Shown here: piece after piece, positions 1 to 11,200 of the stretch
Layout of the letters: the number at the start of each line of letters is the position of its first letter
Position numbering within the stretch: position 1 is the first letter of the stretch
Source of the DNA: Zerene cesonia
Taxonomy: Eukaryota; Arthropoda; Insecta; Lepidoptera; Pieridae
Assembly: GCF_012273895.1 (NCBI RefSeq)
Contig: NC_052111.1
Span: forward strand, 3,906,001-3,970,000
DNA: 64,000 nucleotides
Reading direction: 5' to 3'
Notes under the pieces: generated by a model
What the model saw: only the letters and a program-made list of their open reading frames with translations
Told to the model about the DNA's origin: nothing
Databases searched by the model: none
Made by a program: the position numbers and the translations under genes

Positions 1-3000
1 ATTCGAGAGTGCCTCTTCAATTTTATTTGGACTATAAAGACACAAAAATAATTATAAACGTTCTTGTTCAATATCAAAATACTGGTAATCATTGAAATAG
101 TAAGATTGTTTATTAATAAAATTACTAGGTGCTGTATAATTAACCAGATCAAGAGGGAAGAACAACATTTATGTATTGTACTTTACATAATACAAAATTT
201 TGTCTGAGTCGTTTCTGTTATGAGACACACAGCTTTACCTTGTTATTTACTAGCAGAACAAGTCCATTGTTTATTTAAAGATGATTTAAGGTAACAACAT
301 GATCGTAGCGTAAAATTAAGTTCTCAAACTCAAGTTTCCCCTGATGTCACCTTGAATTATTCTCACGTCTATGAATTTATATAACGAATTCAAGTGAGCT
401 AATTTCCTTGACGCGATATTAAATATCGCGGAGCTGCTATATAATATTTTGTTTAATATTCCCCAAATTTCTCTTTGTTGATTATGTTACCGACAATTTT
501 ATGTCAGTATGATTTTTATCAAGCATTTTCTTAATTATGATTTACATTATGTACATTATCAATATGTTCTTTAATGAATGTAAAAAAAATCTCGATTCTC
601 AAAATACATAGAACATATATTATTATTTACTGTCATTATTTTACTGTCAAATAGTTAATTTTATTTAATACTACTTTTACTCACAACAATTACTTTTCTT
701 CTGGTCTTCTGGGGATGAATCAGTACACCTAAATGGAACGGATTTTAATCATTTCTGCTTTGTAAGATTTGTCTGGATATTAACACGTAAAACTTTAAAA
801 TAAAAAAAAGGCAAAAATATTGTTTCTGTATCAGCAGGTTAAAATAAAAAAAAGAATATCTTCATTTTTATCTCATTTCGTTTCATTTATGAGAACATAT
901 TAGAATGTGTTGTAGTTTATGTTTCTATTGTATGTTATAATATATAGACGTCCATGCTACGTCTAAGGTACGACTCGTACGACGTCAAAGGTAGTGTAAT
1001 AAATATTTCATATTTTACATATACATACATCACTTTGTTTAAATTGCAATCTATATTTATTTAAATTGCAAATTTGTATGCATTGTTTTGTTTTTATTAC
1101 AGTGGTGGTGGGAATAATTGGGGATTTTTTGCTTTGCTTCATAACTTATGTGTTTAAGTATTATCTGTATTTATTTACTTCCTTTGTTCCCACATCCAAA
1201 AACCATGCTCAAAAATTCAGAATCGAACCTGAATTCTTCTTCAACACTCATTATTGAAATTAGATCATAGGCGACACTGCACTGACATCACTCAGGTACT
1301 TGTGTCTGCAATATCCACCTAGATCTATTTTGATTTTTCCCTGATGTTTCTTTTTTACTTTCACAATGGATCCACTTCATTATTATGCGCATTACATACA
1401 GGTAGAAGTTAATTTAAGAGCAGTGGTGGTTATGCTTAGGGTCTTAGAAATTTTGCAAAAAAAAGTCCGAGGTTCGGGACCGGTCGAGCGTGCAAGAGAT
1501 ACATTGAATTTATCAGGACATGATCCACATCTTCTATGCTCGAAACGGTCAAAGAAAACATCGTCAAGTAACCGGCATGTCGAAAATCAAAACTATGATG
1601 ACAAGTTGCTGTTGCAGTAGATGAGGCCCGAGTCCTTGCAGTGGGAACATAAGCGGACTTTTGATGATGATAAGAGTTTTGTCATTTTTATTATATCTAC
1701 AAATAATATACGTGTAGGTACGGAATATGTATTTCAATTGTAAACTGTTTACTTGAAACAAAATACCTACTATGTAAGTTGAGTTAGAATGACAATCTAC
1801 ATAAATAATTGTAATATAAAATATTGTTACTTATAATTGTTGAACTTAATTATTTTTATGTTATCTATTTTGTTATAAGGTATGGTGATTTTTACAAAGT
1901 CAATCTCTGTGACATACTTATTTTTCAATTAATCAAAGCCCCTAATGAATCTTACGATGTTGACTATTTGTCACAAAGATATCAATTATCGTGTTTCGTG
2001 TTCCGGAACTAATCATTACACAAATATGAAGTAACTAATTTTTTAATTTTAGTAGTGTGTACTATCAATGATACCAGAAATGTAAAAAAAAAAAACAATT
2101 GAATGTGGAATTAAGATTAAAAATTATGTTCGACTGAGCTCCATAATACTTTATGTTGGATTTTATTTCTTGTATATCTACTATTACTATAATCATAGCA
2201 CGTGTGCTTGCTTAGTTTCATAATCAAAATTATCAAGTAGTTTACGAAAAAAGGAAAGTTGTATTTACAAAGAGACAGTATATTATATGAGTATGTTGCA
2301 GGATGAAATAACGTAGAATCTGTCTACAATTGTGCAATATTATTATAGCATATGTATATAGAGATAGATTAAAAAGATCCTTTTGTTAAAGTTCAGTATT
2401 AAAGTCAGTACAAATTATATGTATCTACGTCAATAGAAGAATTTGGATTGGGGTAGCTACTATGTTGACTTAATAATTCTACTCTGTTAGGTTTTAAGGA
2501 GTTATTTGTTCCATAAACTAGCTACAACAAAAATAATAAATCTGTATAAATTGGTTAAAATATGTATAAATAAATTTTCTACGTTTCGACTACTTAATCA
2601 TAATAATAATACTGCAATATATTACCTATGACGAATAGCATCTTCATGTACCCGAACACGCCTTGTCGATTTCATTCTCACCTAAACATTTTGTGCCAAT
2701 AAATATTGTGTAGTTATATAAAACTAGAATCGCAAGAAAAAACAGATTTATTCGCCACTTTATCTACTTCAGTTAATTGCAGAGACACATAAATTTTCAC
2801 AACGTTAAAGTAGTTACAGATTATAATATTATTATTCAAGATATTCTGTTTTTATTGGTTTAAGAATATATAAATCTAGTAAGAGTTAAAAAATATATAG
2901 AGCTAATCCTTCATATATATAAGGCTGTACACCTTAAGGAATTATATAATATGTGTTGTTCCTGTTGTTTGTGTTAGGATCCCAAATAGGCATGGTTGCG

Positions 3001-3400
3001 GCGGCGCAGTATGATTTGCGATCGTGCTTAATACATGTAGGTAATTAAATGCGAAAAAATCTGTTGAACCCAACACGGCCTACTACGCTTAATGGTAAAC
3101 TATCGATCCAGATCGTCGAAGGGCACACGGAGCGACATTTACTGATCATTGTTAGTAAATTACCTACTAAGTAATAACTTATTATACACGAGGCTAACAG
3201 TGCGTATACAAAAGGCATGCGATACAATTTATCATTCATCCTATCCAGTGAAAACGTAACAACAAACTGAATTTAACATTGTCGTGAAAAATTGAAACAG
3301 ACGTAACTTACATACCTTAAATTTCACAGCCAATCTAAACAACTGAAAACTGACATCCATAAATATTTACATTCCTTGATGTAGACGTGAAAGGCGTAAT
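1..3400. other. AT-rich intergenic DNA, no gene recognised
   Basis: No open reading frame here looks like a protein and no splice-linked exons were seen. The only interpretable element is a degenerate SINE at about 1420-1674. Most of the stretch is AT-rich lepidopteran intergenic or intronic sequence. Its inverted-repeat partner, if any, would lie beyond the right end of the window. Confidence 0.6.
1420..1674 (+). mobile_element. Degenerate tRNA-derived SINE copy
   Basis: This is a diverged relative of the well-preserved SINE at 61503-61816. It shares the order of a cagtggtgg start, a B-box-like stretch (gaggttcgggacc), the phrase gagcgtgcaagagata, an aaacatcgt...aaccggcatgtc segment, cagtgggaacata, and a terminal gatgatgat tail. 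The A box is damaged and several internal segments are missing or mutated, so it is an old inactive copy. The orientation is set by the tail at the right end. Confidence 0.7.
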
Positions 3401-3404
3401 CGCG

Positions 3405-3675
3405 TACGTTACGGGAGAGAGGGCGAGCTCGTAGTCGTCGGTTTAGCTGCGGCGCAGCGCGGGTGCGGCAGTCGCGCGGCGCGGTGCGAGCGGCCCCGGG
3501 GCGCCGGCATAATAGCCGCCGGAGAGGTCGGCAAGTGGCAGGCGCCGCGAGATCGGAGCTCGAGCTGCGGACGCCAGTCGCCGACTGCCGAGTGCGAGTG
3601 ACGCCATGCCGTACGCCACCGTCGCCCGCCGCGCGCCACCGCCCGCCCAGCGTACACGTATCCCGCCCTCGCTCA
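3405..3675. promoter_or_regulatory. CpG-rich island, probable promoter or 5' exon of an unidentified gene
   Basis: This is an abrupt block of about 270 bp that is very rich in G, C and CpG inside strongly AT-rich DNA. In this window the only similar block is the one directly upstream of the signal-peptide exon (22960-23230 and its mirror). Overlapping reading frames are open on both strands simply because of the base composition; none has a recognisable domain. A short frame starts in a fair context (gccATG at 3606) but gives a low-complexity Arg/Pro/Ala peptide. The likeliest role is a promoter with a 5' untranslated exon, on a strand I cannot determine. Its mirror copy would be outside the window. 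Confidence 0.45.
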
Positions 3676-4025
3676 CCCGTTTTACTGCTTTTAATTGCTA
3701 ACCATCTCTTACAATTCAGGTCATCTTGCCTTGTGTTGAATTCCTTCCATAACAAAAAATTCGTTGTAATTTGAATATTCAATAACGCCTATGCTCTGTT
3801 TCAATTAAGCTACCTTAAAATTATATATACATAAAAATTTACTGCGGAATTTCTTTGTGTTTATTGGATTGAATGCGGAGCAAGGGTGGCTATAGCGTTT
3901 AGGATGCAAGTTCTGTTTTGCGCTTTGAAATTTAAATGAACACATTGTTAGATAATTGCATTTAATCAAAGATATTAATGCAATTGTTGAAATCTTTTTT
4001 AAAATAATTAATTAATTGGATACAA
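3676..4025. other. Intergenic, nothing recognised
   Basis: AT-rich sequence between the CpG-rich island and a Helitron-like element. No coding potential, RNA gene or clear repeat was seen. Confidence 0.5.
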
Positions 4026-4183
4026 TCTATACTAATATTATAAAGCTGAAGAGTTTGTTTGTTTGTTGAATCTCAGGAACTACTGGTCCGATTTGAAAAA
4101 TTCTTTCAGCGTTAGATAGCTGATTTATTGAGGAACGCTATAGGCTATATATGTGCCACGACGAAGCCGGGGCGGACCGCTAG
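4026..4183 (+). mobile_element. Non-autonomous Helitron-like element, 158 bp
   Basis: It begins TCTATACTAATATTATAAA after an A and ends in CTAG before a T, the A|TC...CTAG|T pattern expected of Helitron insertion. Just before the end there is a GC-rich segment (acgaagccggggcgg) of the type that forms the 3' hairpin. It has no coding capacity. The style matches the short Helitron-like families, such as Lep1, described in Lepidoptera; the family name is my inference. Confidence 0.75.
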
Positions 4184-4880
4184 TTAATTAATAATGAAAA
4201 TATGTATGAGAGAATAAAGTACAAACCATGCTCTATTAGGTAGATTAAAACAAGTCAAAGTTTTTATTTCATGTAGCTAACATATATTAATGTTTTGATA
4301 AAATGATACATGGAAATATAAATTTCTCTACTCAAAAACTATTTCGTTCTAGTGTAAGTTGTATATATGATTATCCACACTGATATCCTGCTACTTAAAA
4401 CTATTTCAGTCTATTTATTCTATTTATACATATATCAAATAAATCATCGTAGGCGTCTTGAGACTTATTATTTCAACAGTTAAATCAATATGAACAGTAC
4501 ATTCTATTTGTGTCAAACTTTAAATTAAAGAGAGTTTGAGAGGGAGATATTAATGACGTCTCTTAATGTAGGTTTTTAAGCTTTTAAATGGGCCAATGGT
4601 TTCAATAATACTTTAAGCGCTACGGACTTGATTTTATATTGATTAATCATATATAAATCATTCAATAACAGCCGCAACACAGCACGCTTGCGATTTGATA
4701 GTCATCATTAATCTCTGTCCAACTTTTACATTTTACTTTTGTGAGGGTTCTATTGGTAAAATATATATTTAGGTAAGCATTTTAATGTATAAGATTACAA
4801 TTATACTCCATGAATAATTATACCGACGCTGTAAAGAATGATAAAATTATTGCAAGAGAATCGCTTCTCATCAAGATCTA
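4184..4880. other. Intergenic, nothing recognised
   Basis: AT-rich DNA with no recognisable gene, between a Helitron-like element and an A-tailed retroposon. Confidence 0.5.
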
Positions 4881-4883
4881 TAT

Positions 4884-5205
4884 TTTTTTTTCTTTTATGT
4901 CTTTTTTTATGTCATAGCGGGCAACTGAGCTGGTGGTTCACCTGATGGTAAGCGATCACCACCGCCCATGAACATTCGCAAAGGTAGTGCCTCTATGAAT
5001 GTGCTGCCCGCTTTTATGGGGTAAGGGAAAAGGAAAGGATTAAAGACTGGAAAGAAGGAATGGACTGGGACGGATGAGGAAAAGGAAACGGGCCTCCGTG
5101 GTAGTCGAGCATGCACGAATTGGGCCAGCTCGCACAAGGGAAGTACCACACCTCCACAGAAGACCGGCGTGAAATAGCATTCTACTGTTTCGGCTCAATT
5201 GCTAA
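4884..5205 (-). mobile_element. A-tailed retroposon copy (family X), minus strand
   Basis: On the minus strand it runs from a head containing ctatttcacgccggtcttc, through a purine/pyrimidine-biased middle, to a conserved 3' region (accatcaggtgaaccaccag ... gcccgctatgacata) and an A-rich tail. The tail reads as T-runs at the left end here. Related copies sit at 6610-7090, 49184-49540, 61222-62035 and 63674-64000. The poly-A end suggests retroposition (a SINE or the 3' part of a LINE). The outermost pairing of the two big arms falls inside this element: 4975 matches the complement of 64000. Confidence 0.65.
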
Positions 5206-5270
5206 TAATATTCTCGAGTCCTACAGGATTTTTTTTACGCCGAAAAAAATGTTTCATTCCCACAGGATAA

Positions 5271-5434
5271 CGATATAATATTATAAAGAGGAAATTTTCA
5301 TATTTTTGTAGGTTTGTAACGTTTTCACGGAAAACCACTGGATCGATTTAAAAGATCATTTCACCAACAGAAAGGTACAACTCAACCGAGTGACATACAT
5401 AAGTACCACGGGCGAAGCCGGGGCGAACAGGTAG
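5271..5434 (+). mobile_element. Helitron-like element, slightly decayed
   Basis: It shows the same architecture as 4026-4183: an atataatattataaagagg start, an internal cgttttcacggaaaaccactgg phrase, and a terminal hairpin region ccacgggcgaagccggggcg. The end reads GTAG instead of CTAG. The right-arm partner at about 63245-63410 keeps the CTAG end, so the change is arm-specific. Confidence 0.7.
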
Positions 5435-6600
5435 TATTAGATAAAATTAATTATAAATGGTTTCTGTGTGTGAGGTTTATAACAATTAATCGATATGCCT
5501 AGTTAATTAGGTTATCATATATTAAACTGTTTTAAACGTTAGAATTAATTTTTAACAAAAATTTAACCGACCTCAAAACCATTCAGAAGCAAAAATGAAA
5601 TAATATTTTTACTATAAGCCTTAACCACTAATATGTTTGAAGTCGGTGCCAACCAAACCAAGTAGGCGGTAGATACGTGTGTAGTAAATAGGTTACTAAT
5701 TGTGTTACTATGTAGTAAGGAGGTAGTATCTGTTTGCTACCATTGGACTTGGCTGGAACTGACTTCAAATAAATCCTTCTTTCCGTATTTGGAAGACCTA
5801 TATATATTTATATTTCAACTTCACATAAGGGAGAAAGTTCTCAATTCGTCTGTAATATCTTATCCTTCTACTGGGTGAAATTTGATGTTTCTTTTTATTT
5901 GACAGCTAGTGCCGTCCGTGTGGTTCCATCTAGTTTTAGTTGTACATAAATATATACATTGTGTTTTTTTTAATAAATATTTTGCGTGTCACCATTCTTA
6001 CATAACAAATAATACTCACCCGTGCCTCGTATGGGTTTAATGAGTATCCATCATTAAAGAGTGATTATGTGTTTGAGATTTCAATCGACAAAATACCTAC
6101 TTTTATAAAAAAATTTCGTCGATAAAAATTAACACCTTGAAATCTTATAGCGGGTTGTAAAAATATTTAATACCTCTGTAAATTCTATGATTATAAATTA
6201 TTTCTGTGTTCTGTATGTATATTTATTATAATCTAATAGCCATGTTGTAATTCTAGCAAATGGGTTGAATGTTTTTCAAAATAATGTCATAGATTAATGG
6301 CATATTAAAAACCCTTTTATGCCAAAAGTAACGACCGAGTCATGTTTGCCTACGTTTTATTAAAAAGTAGAAAATATTTTTAACATTAGAAAAAAAGGAA
6401 CATAATTATATCTTCTTCCTCAGATGTATTGAAAACATTTATGATTTTGAAATCATAGAAGAAAAACGCTATTCTTAGAAAACATCTGCACAAATAACAA
6501 TTTTTTCTATAATTATCTTAGAAACTCTTCTGGAAATATTAAAATAACACTAAATAATTAATCTTCAGTTTATTTTTTAATAGAATCCAAATTATATCCT
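5435..6600. other. Intergenic with a dispersed lepidopteran repeat
   Basis: No gene was seen. About 5560-5780 carries a dispersed repeat bounded by ttaaccgacctcaaaacc and a gacttcaaataaatcctt stretch. The related phrase gttctcaattcg occurs near 5840 and again at about 20895 and 62805, so this is a multi-copy sequence. The remainder is AT-rich. The right-arm partner is about 62080-63240. Confidence 0.5.
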
Positions 6601-6609
6601 TTTTTTTGT

Positions 6610-7090
6610 AGTAGGGAAATCTTACATAGATACCCACGGCCCCGGGGAAGAAGTCGTAGTTAGTTATGTCGGATTCCTACCTACTAAAACCGCACTGTGT
6701 TCCGTCGAGCCACATAAGTGAAGGGGCCACGGGTGCTTGTTAGAATTCGTCCGCTACCCCTTCGGCGGCAGCACTGCAGGCCCGGCACAAACTTAGAGCT
6801 GCTTATTTGCCTGCTCTACCCTTCTGTGGCGGCGTGAGCGGAACACGTCTCCCGCAAATTAAATAAAAATTTAAATTTACTGAAGTCATAGCCCGGAGGC
6901 CCGTTTCCTTTTTCTCACCCGTCCCAGTACATTCCTTCTTTCCAGTCGTTAATCCTTTCCTTTTCTCTTACTCCATAAAAGCGGGTAGCGCATTCGCTGA
7001 GGCCTCACCCTTGCGAATGTTCATGGGCGGTGGTGATCGCTTACCATCAGGCGAAACACCAGCTCAGTTGCCCGCTATGACATAAAAAAA
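6610..7090 (+). mobile_element. Longer A-tailed retroposon or LINE 3' fragment (family X), plus strand
   Basis: The element ends in the family X 3' region (gcccgctatgacata) followed by an A-run at about 7081-7088. It is preceded by about 250 bp of GC-richer sequence (ccttcggcggcagcactgc, cgggtgcttgttagaattc) that the short copies lack. This extra segment suggests that the full-length parent is a LINE and that the short copies are truncated or rearranged. The orthologous right-arm copy (61222-62035) has a SINE inserted in it; the empty target site here is ATTTGCCTGCTCT at 6805-6817. Confidence 0.6.
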
Positions 7091-8269
7091 TATGTATCGT
7101 GTATTTGGTGCAGTGCTGGTATTAGGAACACTGATACCCCGAGCAAAAATATTATGGCGCCCATTAAAAAGGGAATAAATTTCGAGCGTTAATTTTCTTT
7201 TCCCCTTTTCATTTGAGCGCACATGTTTCCTGTGACTATATGCTTTGCCGCGACAATAAAAAAGTCACAGGAGCAAAAGCTTAAAGCCGCTGGTGTTGAC
7301 CTGATAATCATCTGCTTTTCTCATGGTCAACGTTAGGTATGTTGTTGTGAGCCATTATCAAAGAAAAGAAGAAAGCTTTATGTTATATGTCACATATGTA
7401 ATATCTATGTCATGTGTGAGTATTTTTTTAGCAACATGCTTTCGTATTTCTATTAGATTTTTAATTTAAAAGAAAGAGAAGTTACATGTCGTACTTTTGA
7501 CTCTCTAAGAAATTTCTTTGTATAAATTCATTCCTCTTAAATTTATTTGTAAAAATCGACATTGAGATTGGGTGTGAGTGCACACCGACATAATCTTTCT
7601 CGACATAACTCAATTAGTCAAGAAGAAGAGAAGATATTCAACGGTACATACAAGGTGATATTCGTCTGTTTCACTGATCGTTATTCTTTATGGAAAAGTA
7701 GGTGATCAACCTTCAGTTACTGCCAGACCGAGACATTTTTTTTTTGTCCGACCCCATCGGGATTTGAACCTTCCGTTCTACGCTCACGCGTTAGCCGCTG
7801 TACCAAGGAGGCGGTCAAATATGCACCCTAATGCACATGTTAAAAAAAAAAACATACACCTCGGCTGCTAGCCTTTAAATGATTTGCTAATTTGCTTTAG
7901 GTGATTTGTGCAGTCTTTTGTTTGAATAAAAGTTTGCGCAGCTCAAGTTAGTGTAGTGTGGACCCGCTTCTATGTAGATTTAGTAGTTATAATGTATACC
8001 TAGGAAATACCTAGTATCCTAGGCTAAATAATATTATTTAGTTTTTGCTAATATGGTTCTAAGGCATAGATTATATTATAGGTCTGAGTGTCTATTTCTG
8101 CTAGTGTCTGTCATTTATAATTCAAATGACGTTTCTTGACAACTGTCATACACTTCCTACAAGTAAATTGTTGATTTCGTTTTCGTTTTATGTACTTCGG
8201 CTTTAATAAACAATGTTTACTCAATGAGTATTTTATATTTAATTGTTAAAAAGTAATAAACTCACCACA
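7091..8269. promoter_or_regulatory. Upstream region of the left SLC12A8-like gene, with a tRNA-like relic
   Basis: No coding exon was recognised. It contains the tRNA-like segment at 7746-7816. Close to the gene there is a cluster of TGTCA/TGACA motifs: the inverted pair gtcattt/aaatgac at 8110-8130 and the near-palindrome TGACAACTGTCA at 8137-8148. The cluster lies 120-160 bp before the start codon and is conserved in the right arm (60141-60200). It is a reasonable candidate for the core promoter; no TATA box is obvious. Confidence 0.4.
7746..7816 (-). repeat. tRNA-like sequence (tRNA-derived SINE head or tRNA relic), left copy
   Basis: On the minus strand there is an A-box match (tggtacagcgg) and a B-box match (ggttcaaatcc), with a partly paired acceptor-like stem (ccgcctc/gggtcgg, one mismatch). 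The boxes are only about 24 bp apart and the T stem does not pair properly, so it is unlikely to be a working tRNA gene. A run of A follows it, as in a tRNA-derived retroposon. The right partner is 60493-60563. Confidence 0.45.
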
Positions 8270-11200
8270 ATGGAACATAGTAATAGATCAAGAAGGACAG
8301 ATTTAGATGTTGCTAGTTTTCAAAGTGGGGAACCAGGCTTTGATAGAGCACGTATGAGAAGACCGTCTGGAGGTTTTGTAGATTTAGGAAATGAATCACA
8401 ATATGGTACAGGTGGACATCAAGCTTCAGGGGCCAACGAGATATTTGCTGACGTGCAGGTGCAATAGAACAGTAAAAAAAGATTGCTTTAATTTGGTATG
8501 ACATCATCATTCTCTTCTTTTATCATTTTAGGGAGACGTGCCGTGGTGGAAATCTAATTTTTTCATTTCCCAGCCAGTTCTCTTTGGAACATGGGATGGG
8601 GTGTTTACATCATGTCTTATAAATATTTTTGGAGTCATTGTCTTCTTAAGGTCTGGCTGGATGGTAGGACAAGCTGGTTTAATTAACGCTATATTAATAG
8701 TAATTTTTACAGGTATATAACATTACATTATCACATTATCGAGACTTAAGTTCATGACTTATATGACAATTATGCTTTTAATTTCAGTTTTTGTAGCTTT
8801 GATCTCAGTATTGTCTGCTGTGGGAATTTGTGAAAGATGCAGAATTGAAAGTGGTGGTGTGTACTTCCTATTGGCACATACATTGGGATCCAGAATGGGT
8901 GGTGCATTGGGAATGATTTATTGTTTTGGGCAAGTACGTAGAATTATACTGAAACATTTTAATGTATTAAAATAATATTTGAATCAGGTTTCCACTTTTT
9001 GTGATATGTTATTTCAAACACAAAATTAAAAATTATTTTACAAAATGATTGCTATACAAACTCAACAGTAGAACTTGTACTGACAACTGTTTAAATATTT
9101 ATTCAAGCTATTACTATTTGTTAATGATATGTGACCACTAATGTTTTAATTAATTATTTTTTTTAATATCAATAGTTTTAACATGAATTGTAATGTTGTT
9201 ATTAACTTTAATGAGCAATATTTATTACTTCCAGGCAGTGGGATGTGCTTTAAATGTGTTTGGTTTTGGTGAATCAATGGCAAGTCTGGTTGGTACAGAG
9301 AATACTTGGGCAGCCCGCGGATTTGCTGTTGCAGCAGTTCTATTGTTAGGCACAATCAATGTTGCTGGGGTCAAATGGGTTATCAAATTGCAATTTGTAC
9401 TGCTGCTGATTATTTTAGTAGCAGCATTGGACTTTTTTGTGGGATCATTTACTACTGTCCCAAGTCAGTATACAAATAACTTAATATATCACTATTACCA
9501 CCACATATCAATATTATCTTATTTGCTAAAGAAAAATTAAATTTTCTAAGTGATCTTCTCATTTCTCTATTTGAAATAAGGCAAATTTTATAAAGTGCAG
9601 AATCCCTTTTTTGAACAATCTATTAATCAAGCACAATACATTTTCATTCTATTTTTAGATCTTGAATTTAAAGGATGGCTTGGTGGAACAATAGCCAATA
9701 ACACATGGGCAGACTACCAAGATGGATACACATGGTTTAAATGTTTTGGGGTATTTTTCCCTACTATAACTGGAATACTAGCTGGTATTAATATGAGTGG
9801 TGATTTGAGAAATCCTTCATTAAATATACCTAATGGATCATTAGCTGCCATCAGTACTGGGTATTTATATATAATTTACTAAATCTTTGTATATTATTTT
9901 ATTTTTGGGTCAATGGGTATGTATTATTGTTTTTAACATCTTTGCAGGACTTTTCTTTACCTCATGTTTGTTATAACATTAGCCGCTACTGTAACAAGAG
10001 AGGCGTTGCTTACAAATTTCTCTATAACAGCTGACATGTCAGCAGTGAAAATTCTACTACTCGCTGGATTATATGTCAGTTCTATGAGTTCTTGTCTGGG
10101 TGCTATGTATGGAACACCAAGAGTACTTCAAAGCATTAGTAACGAAAAAGTCATACCTGGTTTGGATGCCTTAGGACATGGGGTATGTTTTTATGCATAT
10201 TGGTATTGTTGTTCATTTTTATTTAAGTTACTCATGATGAATTCGAAATTGCAGCGAGGCCCTAATAAAGTGCCCATTTACTCCATGATCGTAGTAGCAG
10301 TAGTGACCGTTACATTCATCATCATAGGAGATATCAATAAACTTGCACCAATTGTCACTATGCCTTTCCTGATCACTTATGCTAGTATTGATTATTCTTA
10401 CTTTGCTCTTGCTCAAACATTTGATTTACAACACAAACGTGAAATGAGGTATGATTTTGTTTAATTTTATTTTTTGATTCTATTTCATATTATGTTTATG
10501 TAGCCATTGTTCATTAATCCTTTGCATACAATATTATAAGTAATCCAGTTGCTTGATTAATATTATATTAATTTTTTGCAAGAAATTAACAAGCTTCAAG
10601 AGGAAAACATTATGTTTATTATGTCTAATGTCTTATCAGACCTCCTTTGTTTGATCATACATATATTAATGTTAAAAAAATGGTTGTATAATTGATGTAT
10701 AGTAAATGGTTGTTTTTATCTAAATTAAAGACTAGTCACTACATTTAGTTAAAAAATTATTTTATGGTTTTAGATTTCAGGGTCACTCGCCTAGAGACAC
10801 CCAGGTTTATGGCGCAACTGGGAGCGATTTGGATTTACTGTTTCCAGAAAGAATTCGTCATAAAACAGTTGGCGTAAGATCTTACATGATATTAATAAGC
10901 TCTTATCATTTTATAGAGAAGGATACAGGGAATTCTTGTGTAAGAACAAAGAAGGGCTCTCAATACTCATGTTGTAAAGTTTTTGTACAGTAAAATTATT
11001 GTTATTTGTTTAATAAAAATACAATATTGATTTTTATATGTTTTATAGGATTTCACACCTTCACCTACTGATTCCGCAATTATGAACGGACGTACGGCAA
11101 ATGGCGATGTGCGTCCTGCTGTAAATGTGCATTCAAAAAATAAAAACTGGTATTCCCACTTGTGTAATAGGTGGTTATCTCTTGCAGGTGTAAGTATAGA

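Noticed and set aside
3324..3782. Overlapping open frames on both strands in the CpG-rich island
   Set aside because: Frames are open because of GC composition, overlap on both strands, and yield low-complexity Arg/Ala/Pro peptides with no domain. The block is better explained as a promoter or 5' exon.
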